34,551 nucleotides of DNA from Gemmatimonadota bacterium (lineage in GTDB: Bacteria > Gemmatimonadota > Gemmatimonadetes > Gemmatimonadales > Gemmatimonadaceae): NCBI GenBank assembly GCA_003152485.1, contig PMAE01000057.1, forward strand, positions 50,750-85,300. Reading direction: 5' to 3'. This document shows positions 1 through 7,490 of the stretch, piece after piece. How positions within the stretch are numbered: the stretch's first letter is position 1; every line of letters starts with the position of its first letter. A program made the position numbers and the translations under genes. The notes beneath the pieces were generated by a model. The model worked only from the letters and a program-made list of their open reading frames with translations. It was not told where the DNA came from and did no database searches.

Positions 1-284
1 GTGAGGTCCACGTTGTCGGCGAGCACGATGTCCACGATCCCACGAGGCGGGACGAGCTCGCGTGCCAGCGCCGCGTATGCGCGTTCGGCGTTCACGGCCG
101 CCCGCCGCGCCTGATCCTCGAGCTGGGGATTGAAGTGGATCCGGAAATGCGCCGTGTGCAGGGTCTCCCATCGCACGCTGGGATCGACCTGCGCGGCGAG
201 GCGCGGGGCCGCGCCCACGAGGCACGGCACCACGATCATCCACCGTCGTACCGTGTTGGTTATCGCCACTCGGCGCCACGTCAT
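1..284 (-). CDS. N-terminal part of a secreted protein with HFRIHF motif (cut by window edge)
   Basis: The minus strand is open from an ATG at 284 to the window edge, giving 94 codons without a stop. The translation has a basic start (MTWRR), a hydrophobic stretch and an LAAQ signal-peptidase-like site near residue 33. A segment WETLHTAHFRIHFNP follows, and later IVDIVLADNVD. This pattern (a tryptophan, then HFRIHF, then a VLADN block) is one I associate with large secreted proteins that join a peptidase-MA-like N-terminus to TolB-like repeats. Only the beginning is visible, so the fold is inference. It begins 36 bases after the stop of the amidase gene on the same strand and could be co-transcribed with it. 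An in-frame GTG lies 24 bases upstream as an alternative start. Confidence 0.6.
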   Translation of the reverse strand, partial: MTWRRVAITNTVRRWMIVVPCLVGAAPRLAAQVDPSVRWETLHTAHFRIHFNPQLEDQARRAAVNAERAYAALARELVPPRGIVDIVLADNVDL

Positions 285-320
285 AATGGTCCGCGCCGCG
301 GGTCGCACGTCCGCGACAGC

Positions 321-2033
321 TTACGGCCCCGAGGCCGGCGTAACCGCGGACGACGGCGCGGACGACGCCCCTGGCGCGGGCGCGATTCGCGGCGCGGGCT
401 CCGGAATAAACGAGCGGAAATACGATTCCAATCCTGCGACGACGCCCCGCGCGTACGCGGACTGGAACTCGTCCGTCCGGAGCGCCGCTTCCTGCTCCGG
501 GATAATGATGAAGGCTCCTTCGCACAGGACCGCCGGCATCCACGTCGGACGGACCAGCGCGAGGTTGTCGTAATGGATGCCGAGGTCGCGGAGCCCCATC
601 GAAATCACCATCCCGGTCTGCAGCGCGCGCGCGAGCGCGATCGAGTGGGGATGGAAGAAATAGCTGCCCGTGCCATGGGAGATGAATGGATTCATGCCGT
701 CCGGCAGCGCGTTCAGATGGATCGACACGAGCGCGTTGGCGTTGAATCGCCGGGCCGTGACGGGGCGTGACGTCAGACTCACGGCGTCGCCCGTCGCCCG
801 CGTCATGACGACGGTCGCGCCACGGGCGATCAGCAGAGCCTCGACTTTCTGAGCGACCGCCAGCGTGGGCACGGGCTCGTACAGTCCCGTCGGACCAGTA
901 GATCCCGCCGGCGGATGGCCGGCATCCACGGCAATCGTGAGTCCGTGGAGCGGCGACTGGGGATCCACGACCGGCGGCCGCCGCACACGGAGCACAAACG
1001 CGCTACCCGTCCACATCACCTGATAGCCGTACGGGGGGCGGGACAGGTGCACTGTGTACCGGGCCCGATCACGGGTCTCTTGCGACCAGGTGACCGATTC
1101 TACGAGCGTGTCCGGTGGCCCGAGCGGTCCGCCGAGACGCCCGACATAATGAATCAGACTGGTCGATGCCTGCGTACTGTATAAGGTGAGCACCAGGTCA
1201 TTGCCGTCTTCCTCGACCTCGAACGGCGGCCGGTCGCCGACGCTCAGGACGACGTCTTCCCAGCCGGGCGCCGGCACGACGCGGACCGCGCCAACGACCC
1301 GCTGCGGGGGCCGCGCGGCGCTCGCGAGTGGTGTCATCCGCGCATCGCCCAGCGAGATCCACGCATCCAGCGACTCGTCGAGCCGGACCCGCTCATACCC
1401 CGGACTGCGCCCGGTGACTTGCAGGACCGTCCCCGAGAGCAGGAACCATTTATATGTCCCGCCCGCGACGGGCCGCGCGATCACCGTGCGATCCGTGTCC
1501 GGCATCGTGGTATCGGTAGGTGTAATGGACACGAACCGACCGCTGTCTGGAAACGAGCGCGGCAATAGTGCGATGGTGTCGACGAGGGTGTCCTGTGGAC
1601 TCGGGGGCGGGAGCAGGCGCACCGGATGGCTGACGCGGACCGTGTCCGGACCGGCGATCGCCACGAGGTCGTATCGCGAGGTCGCGCTGTCGGGCACCGG
1701 GAGCCAGGCCAGAAACGCCCCGTTGGGGCGCACGGCTACGGTGGTCCCGTTGATGGTCAAGGTCGCGTCGCCAGTTCCCACGGACCCCAGGATGAAGTTC
1801 GAATCCCGGGACATGATCAACGCCCCGGGCCGCGGGTACACGACCGCGATGGCAAGCGGGCCCGAGACGTGGGGGATGGGCGGTAGCGCCGACGTCTCGC
1901 CCACCGCTCGACCGGCGGTGCCCCCTGACGGTGCCGGGACCGGCTTGGTCACCGGTTGGGGTCCCCCACCGCAAGCCGCGAGCCCTGCCCAAAATCCCGC
2001 GGCCGCGAGCGCGCCGGCAAACGGACGTCGCAT
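321..2033 (-). CDS. N-acetylmuramoyl-L-alanine amidase (Amidase_3), lipoprotein
   Basis: A 570-residue zinc amidase predicted to cleave the bond between N-acetylmuramic acid and L-alanine in peptidoglycan. The N-terminus has a signal peptide with a lipobox ending GLAAC (Cys21), so the protein is probably lipid-anchored outside the inner membrane. Residues about 60-350 form an extended N-terminal region with beta-rich segments, including an SH3-like stretch near 195-235. The catalytic domain starts near 365 with the zinc motif AVDAGH (His373). It continues with Glu386 (LYEP), SIHLNA (His439) and the catalytic Glu505 in CEGAF. The tail is Pro/Ala/Ser-rich. I chose the ATG at 2033; a TTG three codons upstream is possible. 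The gene lies just upstream of the edge-cut secreted protein. The MurNAc recycling genes nearby fit a role in wall turnover. The family is certain; the physiological substrate is inferred. Confidence 0.93.
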   Translation of the reverse strand: MRRPFAGALAAAGFWAGLAACGGGPQPVTKPVPAPSGGTAGRAVGETSALPPIPHVSGPLAIAVVYPRPGALIMSRDSNFILGSVGTGDATLTINGTTVAVRPNGAFLAWLPVPDSATSRYDLVAIAGPDTVRVSHPVRLLPPPSPQDTLVDTIALLPRSFPDSGRFVSITPTDTTMPDTDRTVIARPVAGGTYKWFLLSGTVLQVTGRSPGYERVRLDESLDAWISLGDARMTPLASAARPPQRVVGAVRVVPAPGWEDVVLSVGDRPPFEVEEDGNDLVLTLYSTQASTSLIHYVGRLGGPLGPPDTLVESVTWSQETRDRARYTVHLSRPPYGYQVMWTGSAFVLRVRRPPVVDPQSPLHGLTIAVDAGHPPAGSTGPTGLYEPVPTLAVAQKVEALLIARGATVVMTRATGDAVSLTSRPVTARRFNANALVSIHLNALPDGMNPFISHGTGSYFFHPHSIALARALQTGMVISMGLRDLGIHYDNLALVRPTWMPAVLCEGAFIIIPEQEAALRTDEFQSAYARGVVAGLESYFRSFIPEPAPRIAPAPGASSAPSSAVTPASGP

Positions 2034-2112
2034 CGCGCACAAATTAACCGGGGGGCCCTCCGGAGGTTAGGGATCGCCGCCGTGTTCTGCGCTCGCCCGC
2101 TGGCCTATGTGC

Positions 2113-2152
2113 TGCATGGTCTCCATCTCTATATGGTGCATGGTCTCCATCT
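2113..2152. repeat. Two direct 16-bp repeats, 24-bp period, in the divergent spacer
   Basis: The 16-mer TGCATGGTCTCCATCT occurs perfectly at 2113-2128 and 2137-2152, separated by an 8-base AT-rich spacer. It lies in the 199-base region between the divergent amidase and PP2C genes. Two identical boxes in a divergent promoter region may be a regulator binding site, but a simple local duplication is equally possible. Confidence 0.5.
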
Positions 2153-2232
2153 GTTGTCAGCGGGGTTAGTTTCTCCCTTTCGCGTGTCGTCCTCTACGAG
2201 CCACCAATGACCCTCCCCTTCGGGGCCCGGTA

Positions 2233-3348
2233 GTGCCCGACCAGCCGCCCATCGTCATCCGCGTCTTCGGCAGCACGGATGTGGGGCGCACGCGCGACCA
2301 CAACGAGGACGCGTTCGTGGTGGCCGAGCTCCCGAGCGCCACCCCGCTCACGTTCCCGACCGAGCAGGCGCATGCCCCCGGCGATCACGGAGCGGTCTTG
2401 ATGGTCGCGGACGGGATGGGCGGCGCCGCGGCGGGCGAGATCGCGAGCTCGATGGCGGTGGACATCGTGTTGAAGGAGCTCCGCGCGCGACAAACCGCTG
2501 GGCCGCCGACCGACGCGACGACGTTTGCGCAGGCACTTGTGGCCGCTACGACCGCGGCCAACGAGCGGATCCACCGCTACGCGCTCGACCACCTCGAGTA
2601 CCGCGGGATGGGCACGACCGCGACGGTCGCCGGCGTGCTGGGCGACACGCTCTACATCGCCCAAGTCGGCGACAGCCGAGCCTATCTCGTCCGCGATGGC
2701 AAGGCGCGCCAGATCACCAAAGACCAGTCGCTGATGCAACGCCTCATCGAGGCGGGGGAGATCACCGCCGAGGAGGCCGAGGTCAGCGAGCGGCGGAACA
2801 TCATCCTTCAGGCCCTAGGCCCGGAGGCGGTGATCAAGGTCGACATCACGCGCCAACAGTTGCGACAGAGCGACACGCTGGTGCTCTGCAGCGACGGCCT
2901 GTCCGGCCTCGTGCGCGATTTCGAGATCGCCGAAGCGGTGGCCGCGGAACCTGACCTCCGCGCGCTGTGCGCCCGACTCATCGCCACGGCGAACGCCAAG
3001 GGCGGCCCGGACAACATCACGGTGGTCGCCGCGCGCTTCGAGGGCGCCGCGCTCACCATGGCGTCCAGCGACGATGAAGTCGGGCACCAGGCATTCCCCA
3101 TGAGCGACGACACGCCGCCCGCCGGCGTACCAGGCCAAGCCGCGGAACTCCCCCGGCCGTTCGAGATCGCGGGGGAGCCGCAATCAGCCGGCGAGCCGCC
3201 GCCGCGACCGCTCGCCGTCACCACACTGGAGATTGCGCCGCGCGGCTCCGCCCGGATGCGGGCGATCGGTCCCTACCTCCTCGTCGCGGGCGCGGCCGTT
3301 CTCACCTTTGTCATCGTGATGTTCGTCCTCTCCCGCCACGGCCCGTGA
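2233..3348 (+). CDS. PP2C-family protein serine/threonine phosphatase with C-terminal membrane anchor
   Basis: A 371-residue metal-dependent Ser/Thr phosphatase of the bacterial PrpC/Stp type, which usually reverses Hanks-type kinase phosphorylation. All family motifs are visible: RTRDHNEDAF (residues 19-28), VADGMGG (58-64), GMGTTAT (125-131), QVGDSRAYL (144-152), SDGLSG (220-225) and GGPDNIT (257-263). The metal ligands Asp60, Asp221 and Asp260 are in place. After the catalytic domain (about 270) comes a 70-residue Pro/Ala-rich linker and a single hydrophobic segment at about 346-366, followed by SRHGP. This implies a cytoplasmic catalytic domain tethered to the membrane. No kinase gene is in the window. 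The start is a GTG at 2233, whose G is shared with the stop of an 8-codon ORF upstream. The next gene, anmK, converges and ends only 8 bases away. Confidence 0.93.
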   Translation: MPDQPPIVIRVFGSTDVGRTRDHNEDAFVVAELPSATPLTFPTEQAHAPGDHGAVLMVADGMGGAAAGEIASSMAVDIVLKELRARQTAGPPTDATTFAQALVAATTAANERIHRYALDHLEYRGMGTTATVAGVLGDTLYIAQVGDSRAYLVRDGKARQITKDQSLMQRLIEAGEITAEEAEVSERRNIILQALGPEAVIKVDITRQQLRQSDTLVLCSDGLSGLVRDFEIAEAVAAEPDLRALCARLIATANAKGGPDNITVVAARFEGAALTMASSDDEVGHQAFPMSDDTPPAGVPGQAAELPRPFEIAGEPQSAGEPPPRPLAVTTLEIAPRGSARMRAIGPYLLVAGAAVLTFVIVMFVLSRHGP

Positions 3349-3356
3349 TCTGACCG

Positions 3357-4529
3357 CTAGCGGCTCCCTGGCGTGAGCTTGCCAAGGATCCGTGCGCCCC
3401 GCGCGCCGGTTGCGCTCGGGACGTTCCCCGGCCGCCCGTCGATGTGGAGCGCCGCGAGAAGCGCGAAGGCGACCGCCTCTTTCGCCTCGCCATCGAAGTA
3501 GACATCCGCGAAGGGCCGGACGAGGCGCGGCGCCAGCGCCGCGGACACGGCCGCCGCGAGCGCGGGGTTACACGCGCCGCCGCCCGACAACAGCACATCC
3601 GCCACCGGCTCGGGCACGAATCGGGCATAGGCATCGGCGATGCTGCGCGCGGTCAGCGACACCGCGGTCGCCACCAGGTCCTCGTCGCTCGCGGCCGGTG
3701 ACACGGACCGGCACCGCTCGATGAAATCGGCGACGTATCGGGCGTCGAATCGCTCGCGGCCAGTGGACTTGGGGGGTGGCTCGGTGAAATACGGATCGGC
3801 GAGTAGCGCATCCACGACGTCGGGAATGACAGTCCCGCGTTGCGCGAGTTGCCCATCGACGTCGAACGGCAGCTCCGGCCGCAGCGCTCGCACGACGCCG
3901 TCAACCACGACCACGCCGGGCCCCGTATCGAATGCCCGAACTCCGACCATTGAACCGCCGGCGGCCACCACCGACACGTTGCCGATCCCACCCACGTTTT
4001 GCAGCGCCCGCCATCCCGTGGCCGGCGCGAACAGCACGACATCGGCGATCGACACCAAGGGCGCGCCCTGACCGCCGGCCGCAATGTCGCGCACACGGAA
4101 ATCACTGACCACATCCAACCCCGTGCGCTCGGCGATCACCGCCGATTCGCCGATCTGCCACGTCGACCGCCCCGGCTCATGCCACACCGTCTGGCCGTGG
4201 GACCCGATGGCCCGCACCGCGCTGCGCGCCACCCCGCTCTCCGCCAACACGGCGACCGCCGCGTCCGCGAGCCAGCCGCCCAGGTCGAACCCGAGCTGGC
4301 ACCACTCGGACGGCGCGGCACCGCCGTGGATCGCGCGCTCCAGTCGTCGGCGCTCGGCGGCGGCGTACGGCCGGGTACAGAACCCCAGCAGCTCAGGCGG
4401 CCCGGGACCGATATCCGTTCCGGTAGGCGGCCCGAACCGCGCGACGGCGGCGGAGATCCCATCCAGTGAGGTACCGGACATGAGTCCCACGTAGACATCG
4501 ACCGGCGATCCCGACCCCCGCGACGTCAT
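3357..4529 (-). CDS. anmK: Anhydro-N-acetylmuramic acid kinase
   Basis: A 390-residue kinase of peptidoglycan recycling. It hydrolyses the 1,6-anhydro ring of anhydroMurNAc and phosphorylates it to MurNAc-6-phosphate using ATP. Visible family motifs are VGLMSGTSLDG (residues 14-24), GSHGQTVWH, NVGGIGNVS, FDTGPG and the late GGGACNP block. Length is slightly above the usual 370 or so because of about ten extra N-terminal residues, so a somewhat later start is possible. The product is the substrate of MurQ, encoded immediately upstream on the same strand with a 54-base gap, so the two probably form an operon with murQ first. Its 3' end converges on the PP2C gene; a CCGCTAGCGG palindrome covers its stop codon. 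Confidence 0.95.
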   Translation of the reverse strand: MTSRGSGSPVDVYVGLMSGTSLDGISAAVARFGPPTGTDIGPGPPELLGFCTRPYAAAERRRLERAIHGGAAPSEWCQLGFDLGGWLADAAVAVLAESGVARSAVRAIGSHGQTVWHEPGRSTWQIGESAVIAERTGLDVVSDFRVRDIAAGGQGAPLVSIADVVLFAPATGWRALQNVGGIGNVSVVAAGGSMVGVRAFDTGPGVVVVDGVVRALRPELPFDVDGQLAQRGTVIPDVVDALLADPYFTEPPPKSTGRERFDARYVADFIERCRSVSPAASDEDLVATAVSLTARSIADAYARFVPEPVADVLLSGGGACNPALAAAVSAALAPRLVRPFADVYFDGEAKEAVAFALLAALHIDGRPGNVPSATGARGARILGKLTPGSR

Positions 4530-4583
4530 AGGCGCCCGATCCGCGGCACGCGCTCGCCCTCGATCATCGCGCGCGGACCACGA

Positions 4584-5525
4584 TCACCCGGTCGCGGGTG
4601 GCGCGCCGGGGACGACGCGGCGGATACTGCCGCCGGCCGCCGCCAGCCGCCGCTCGGCGTCGTCGCGTCCAACGCCGAGCGCATGCATCACGATCGCCGT
4701 CTTCACGCTCCCTCCCGCCGCATCGAGCACGCCCCGCGCGTCGTCGCGCCCCACGCCGCAGACATCGGCGACCATCCGCTCGCTCCGGGACCGGAGCTTC
4801 GCGTTCGTCGCCTGAAGATCCACCATGAGGTTGCCGTACGTCTTGCCGAGGCGAATCATCGCGCCGGTCGTGATCATGTTGAGCACGAGCTTGGTCGCGG
4901 TCCCAGACTTGAGTCGCGTCGAGCCGGTGACGACTTCGGGACCCACGACGGGGACGATCGCGACATCGACGTCGCGCTGGACCGCCTCGGGCGGAGGGGA
5001 GTTCGCGACCAACGCGGTCCGCGCGCCGATGACGCGGGCGCGTGCCAACGCCCCACGCACATAGGGCGTCGCGGCCGACGCGGCAATGCCGACCACGAAA
5101 TCGCGCGCCGTGAGCCCTCGCGCATCCAGATCGCGAGCGCCGTCCGCTTCGCGGTCCTCAGCGCCTTCCTGCGCGCGCGTCAGCGCGGGGAGGCCGCCCG
5201 CGATCAGACCCTGGACCATCTCGGGGTCCGTGCCGAACGTCGGGGGACATTCGCTCGCGTCGAGCACACCGAGTCGTCCCGAGGTACCAGCGCCGACATA
5301 GAACAGCCGGCCGCCCTCGCGAAACGTCGTCACCGCGATGTCGATCGCCCGCGCGATCGCGTCGCGCTGCGTGGCGACCGCCGCCGGCACCTGCGCATCC
5401 TCGGCCACCATCAGGTCCACGATCTCGACTGCGGTCGCGAGATCGATGTCGGCCGTGCGTGGGTTACGACGCTCTGTGAGACTCAGATCAGCGGCTTGCG
5501 CCGCGTGGCTCGCCTGTCGCGACAT
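4584..5525 (-). CDS. murQ: N-acetylmuramic acid 6-phosphate etherase
   Basis: A 313-residue SIS-domain lyase that removes the lactyl ether of MurNAc-6-phosphate, yielding GlcNAc-6-phosphate and D-lactate. The N-terminus carries the family signature [13 protein letters not shown] (residues 16-28). The SIS core is [24 protein letters not shown] (starting at 76; Glu92 corresponds to the catalytic Glu83 of the E. coli enzyme). Next is GAEDREADG with Glu123, the second catalytic Glu position. The reading frame stays open further upstream to 5633, but that would overlap the divergent ggt gene. The ATG at 5525 gives the normal family start and length. It sits upstream of anmK on the same strand. Only 26 bases separate it from the ggt start on the other strand. 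Confidence 0.95.
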   Translation of the reverse strand: MSRQASHAAQAADLSLTERRNPRTADIDLATAVEIVDLMVAEDAQVPAAVATQRDAIARAIDIAVTTFREGGRLFYVGAGTSGRLGVLDASECPPTFGTDPEMVQGLIAGGLPALTRAQEGAEDREADGARDLDARGLTARDFVVGIAASAATPYVRGALARARVIGARTALVANSPPPEAVQRDVDVAIVPVVGPEVVTGSTRLKSGTATKLVLNMITTGAMIRLGKTYGNLMVDLQATNAKLRSRSERMVADVCGVGRDDARGVLDAAGGSVKTAIVMHALGVGRDDAERRLAAAGGSIRRVVPGAPPATG

Positions 5526-5551
5526 CGACGTGCCGGCTAACTTACCGGGCG

Positions 5552-7483
5552 ATGAACACACACCGCAAGGAACGCGCGCCATCGAACGGCGCGATTGCGC
5601 GATGGTGTGACCCGTCGTGGGTGCGGCACCCACACACGCTCGCCGCGACGCTCGCCGCGACGCTCGCGGCGACGCTCGTCGCCGTCGCGCTGGGCACCGG
5701 ATGCCATGGACCCGCGGCCCGCGGCCCGTCTGCGGTGGCGCCGTCTACGCTGGCGCCGTCTACGCTGGCGCCGTCTACGCTGGCGGCGCCGGGGGTCGCG
5801 CCCGCGAATCCCGCGCCGGGTGCGGGCGCGGTTCCCGCGCGAGTCGCCGCGGTCTTCCCCGCCGACTGGTGGCCACACGACGGTCGGCCGCCGACTGTCG
5901 CGCCCCACGCGATGATCGCGAGCAACAGCGCGCTGGCGAGCGCGGCTGGCGTCGACGTGATGCGGGCGGGCGGCAACGCGGTCGATGCCGCCGTCGCGGT
6001 TGGGTTCGCGTTGAGCGTGACATACCCGGAAGCCGGGAACATCGGGGGCGGCGGATTCATGGTGATCCGCATGGCCGACGGACGGGTGGCGTCGTTCGAC
6101 TACCGTGAGGTGGCGCCGCTCGCCGCGACCGCGACCATGTACGCGCACGCCGATGGTACCATCGGCACGGAGAGCGTCGTGGGACCGCTGGCCGTCGGCG
6201 TGCCGGGTGCGGTGGCGGGTCTCGCGGCCGCGTCGAAGGAATTCGGCCGGTTGCCATTGCGCGATGTCCTCGCGCCCGCAATCCGATTGGCGCGCGATGG
6301 ATTCGTGGTGGACTCGGCGTTCTCCCGGTCCATCTCGAACGCGCATCGCCGTATCGGCCCCTTCGCCGGCGCGAGCGTCTTCCTCCCCGCGGGCGAGGCG
6401 CCGGCAATCGGTTCGCGGTTCACACAGCCGACCCTCGCGCGCACGCTGGCGTTGATCGCCGAGCAGGGCCCCGACGCGTTCTATCGCGGACCGATCGCGG
6501 CGGCGATCGCGGACGAGATGCACGGGGACGGCGGGATCATTACCCGCGAGGATCTTGCCCGCTACACGCCGGTCCGCCGGACGCCGCTGACGGGCACGTA
6601 CCGCGGGTACACGCTGATCGCGATGCCGCCACCCTCGTCTGGCGGCATCACCATCATCGAAGCCCTCAACATTCTCGAGACCTATCCCGTGCTGCCGCCG
6701 TTCGGGAGCACCGCCTACGCGCACATCGTCAGCGACGCGTACCAGCGCGCGTTCATCGACCGCAATGGCAAGCTCGGAGACCCCGCGTTCGTATCCGTGC
6801 CTGTCGCCAAGCTCACCGACAAGCGGTATGCGCGTGAGGTGCGGTCCACGATCGCCGACCGGGCGCAACCAACCAGCCGGCTGGTGCCGACGCTCGCCGA
6901 AGGGTCAGAGACCACCCACTACTCGGTCGTCGACGCCGACGGCAACGCGGTGGCGACTACGACCACGCTCAATGGTCTGTACGGATCCGGCGTCTACGTG
7001 CGCGGCGCGGGATTCTTTCTCAACGACGAGATGGATGACTTCGTGGCCCACCCCGGCGTGCCCAACCAATACGGGCTCGTCGAGGGACCACAAAACGCCA
7101 TCGCGCCGGGCAAGCGGATGCTGAGCGCGATGGCCCCGACGATCGTGCTCGACCCCGCGGGCCAGGTCTTTCTCGTTGTCGGCGGCCGCGGCGGGCCCCG
7201 CATCGTCACGAGCACGGCAGCGGTGATCATCAACGCGATCGACTACCGCATGGATCTCGCGGACGCACTCGCGGCGCCGCGCATTCACCATCAAGCACTC
7301 CCGGATTCGTTGCGGTACGAGCAGCATGGGCTCACGCCCGCGGTGCGCGACAGCCTCACCGCCCTCGGCTACGCGCTCGCCGAAGGGCAGGCCGCCGGTA
7401 CCTGCACGGCCGTGATGCGCGTTCCCGGCGGATACCAGGGCGCGATCGATCCACGCGCGACTGGCGGGGCGGTCGGGTACTGA
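5552..7483 (+). CDS. ggt: Gamma-glutamyltransferase, exported, lipoprotein-like N-terminus
   Basis: A 643-residue GGT precursor that transfers or hydrolyses the gamma-glutamyl group of glutathione and related peptides outside the cytoplasm. The N-terminus has a hydrophobic segment made of LAAT repeats, then GTGC (Cys51), a possible but non-ideal lipobox, then an APSTL repeat linker. The large subunit spans about 115-453, with NIGGGGF (163-169) and YREVAP containing Arg185, the equivalent of the substrate-binding Arg114 in E. coli GGT. Autoprocessing is expected before Thr454 in TTHYSVVD, the N-terminal nucleophile of the small subunit. The small-subunit motifs [10 protein letters not shown] (520-529) and VGGRGGPR (543-550) follow. 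A GTG at 5621 would give a shorter, more typical signal peptide and leave more promoter room from murQ. The ABC exporter gene starts 7 bases after its stop. Confidence 0.94.
   Translation: MNTHRKERAPSNGAIARWCDPSWVRHPHTLAATLAATLAATLVAVALGTGCHGPAARGPSAVAPSTLAPSTLAPSTLAAPGVAPANPAPGAGAVPARVAAVFPADWWPHDGRPPTVAPHAMIASNSALASAAGVDVMRAGGNAVDAAVAVGFALSVTYPEAGNIGGGGFMVIRMADGRVASFDYREVAPLAATATMYAHADGTIGTESVVGPLAVGVPGAVAGLAAASKEFGRLPLRDVLAPAIRLARDGFVVDSAFSRSISNAHRRIGPFAGASVFLPAGEAPAIGSRFTQPTLARTLALIAEQGPDAFYRGPIAAAIADEMHGDGGIITREDLARYTPVRRTPLTGTYRGYTLIAMPPPSSGGITIIEALNILETYPVLPPFGSTAYAHIVSDAYQRAFIDRNGKLGDPAFVSVPVAKLTDKRYAREVRSTIADRAQPTSRLVPTLAEGSETTHYSVVDADGNAVATTTTLNGLYGSGVYVRGAGFFLNDEMDDFVAHPGVPNQYGLVEGPQNAIAPGKRMLSAMAPTIVLDPAGQVFLVVGGRGGPRIVTSTAAVIINAIDYRMDLADALAAPRIHHQALPDSLRYEQHGLTPAVRDSLTALGYALAEGQAAGTCTAVMRVPGGYQGAIDPRATGGAVGY
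5641..5676 (+). repeat. Three 12-bp tandem units in the ggt signal peptide
   Basis: The unit CGCCGCGACGCT is repeated at 5641-5652 and 5653-5664, with a one-base variant at 5665-5676. The units are in frame and encode the LAAT repeats of the hydrophobic signal segment, so loss or gain of a unit would change the length of the export signal by four residues. Confidence 0.8.
5738..5782 (+). repeat. Three perfect 15-bp tandem units in the ggt linker
   Basis: The unit GCGCCGTCTACGCTG occurs three times without mismatch at 5738-5752, 5753-5767 and 5768-5782. It is in frame and encodes repeated APSTL just after the putative lipobox cysteine. The perfect identity suggests recent slippage in a region under little constraint. 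Confidence 0.85.
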
Positions 7484-7490
7484 GGGACCT

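Noticed and set aside
2113..2152. CRISPR-like repeat
   Set aside because: Only two 16-base units with an 8-base spacer; no array or cas gene.
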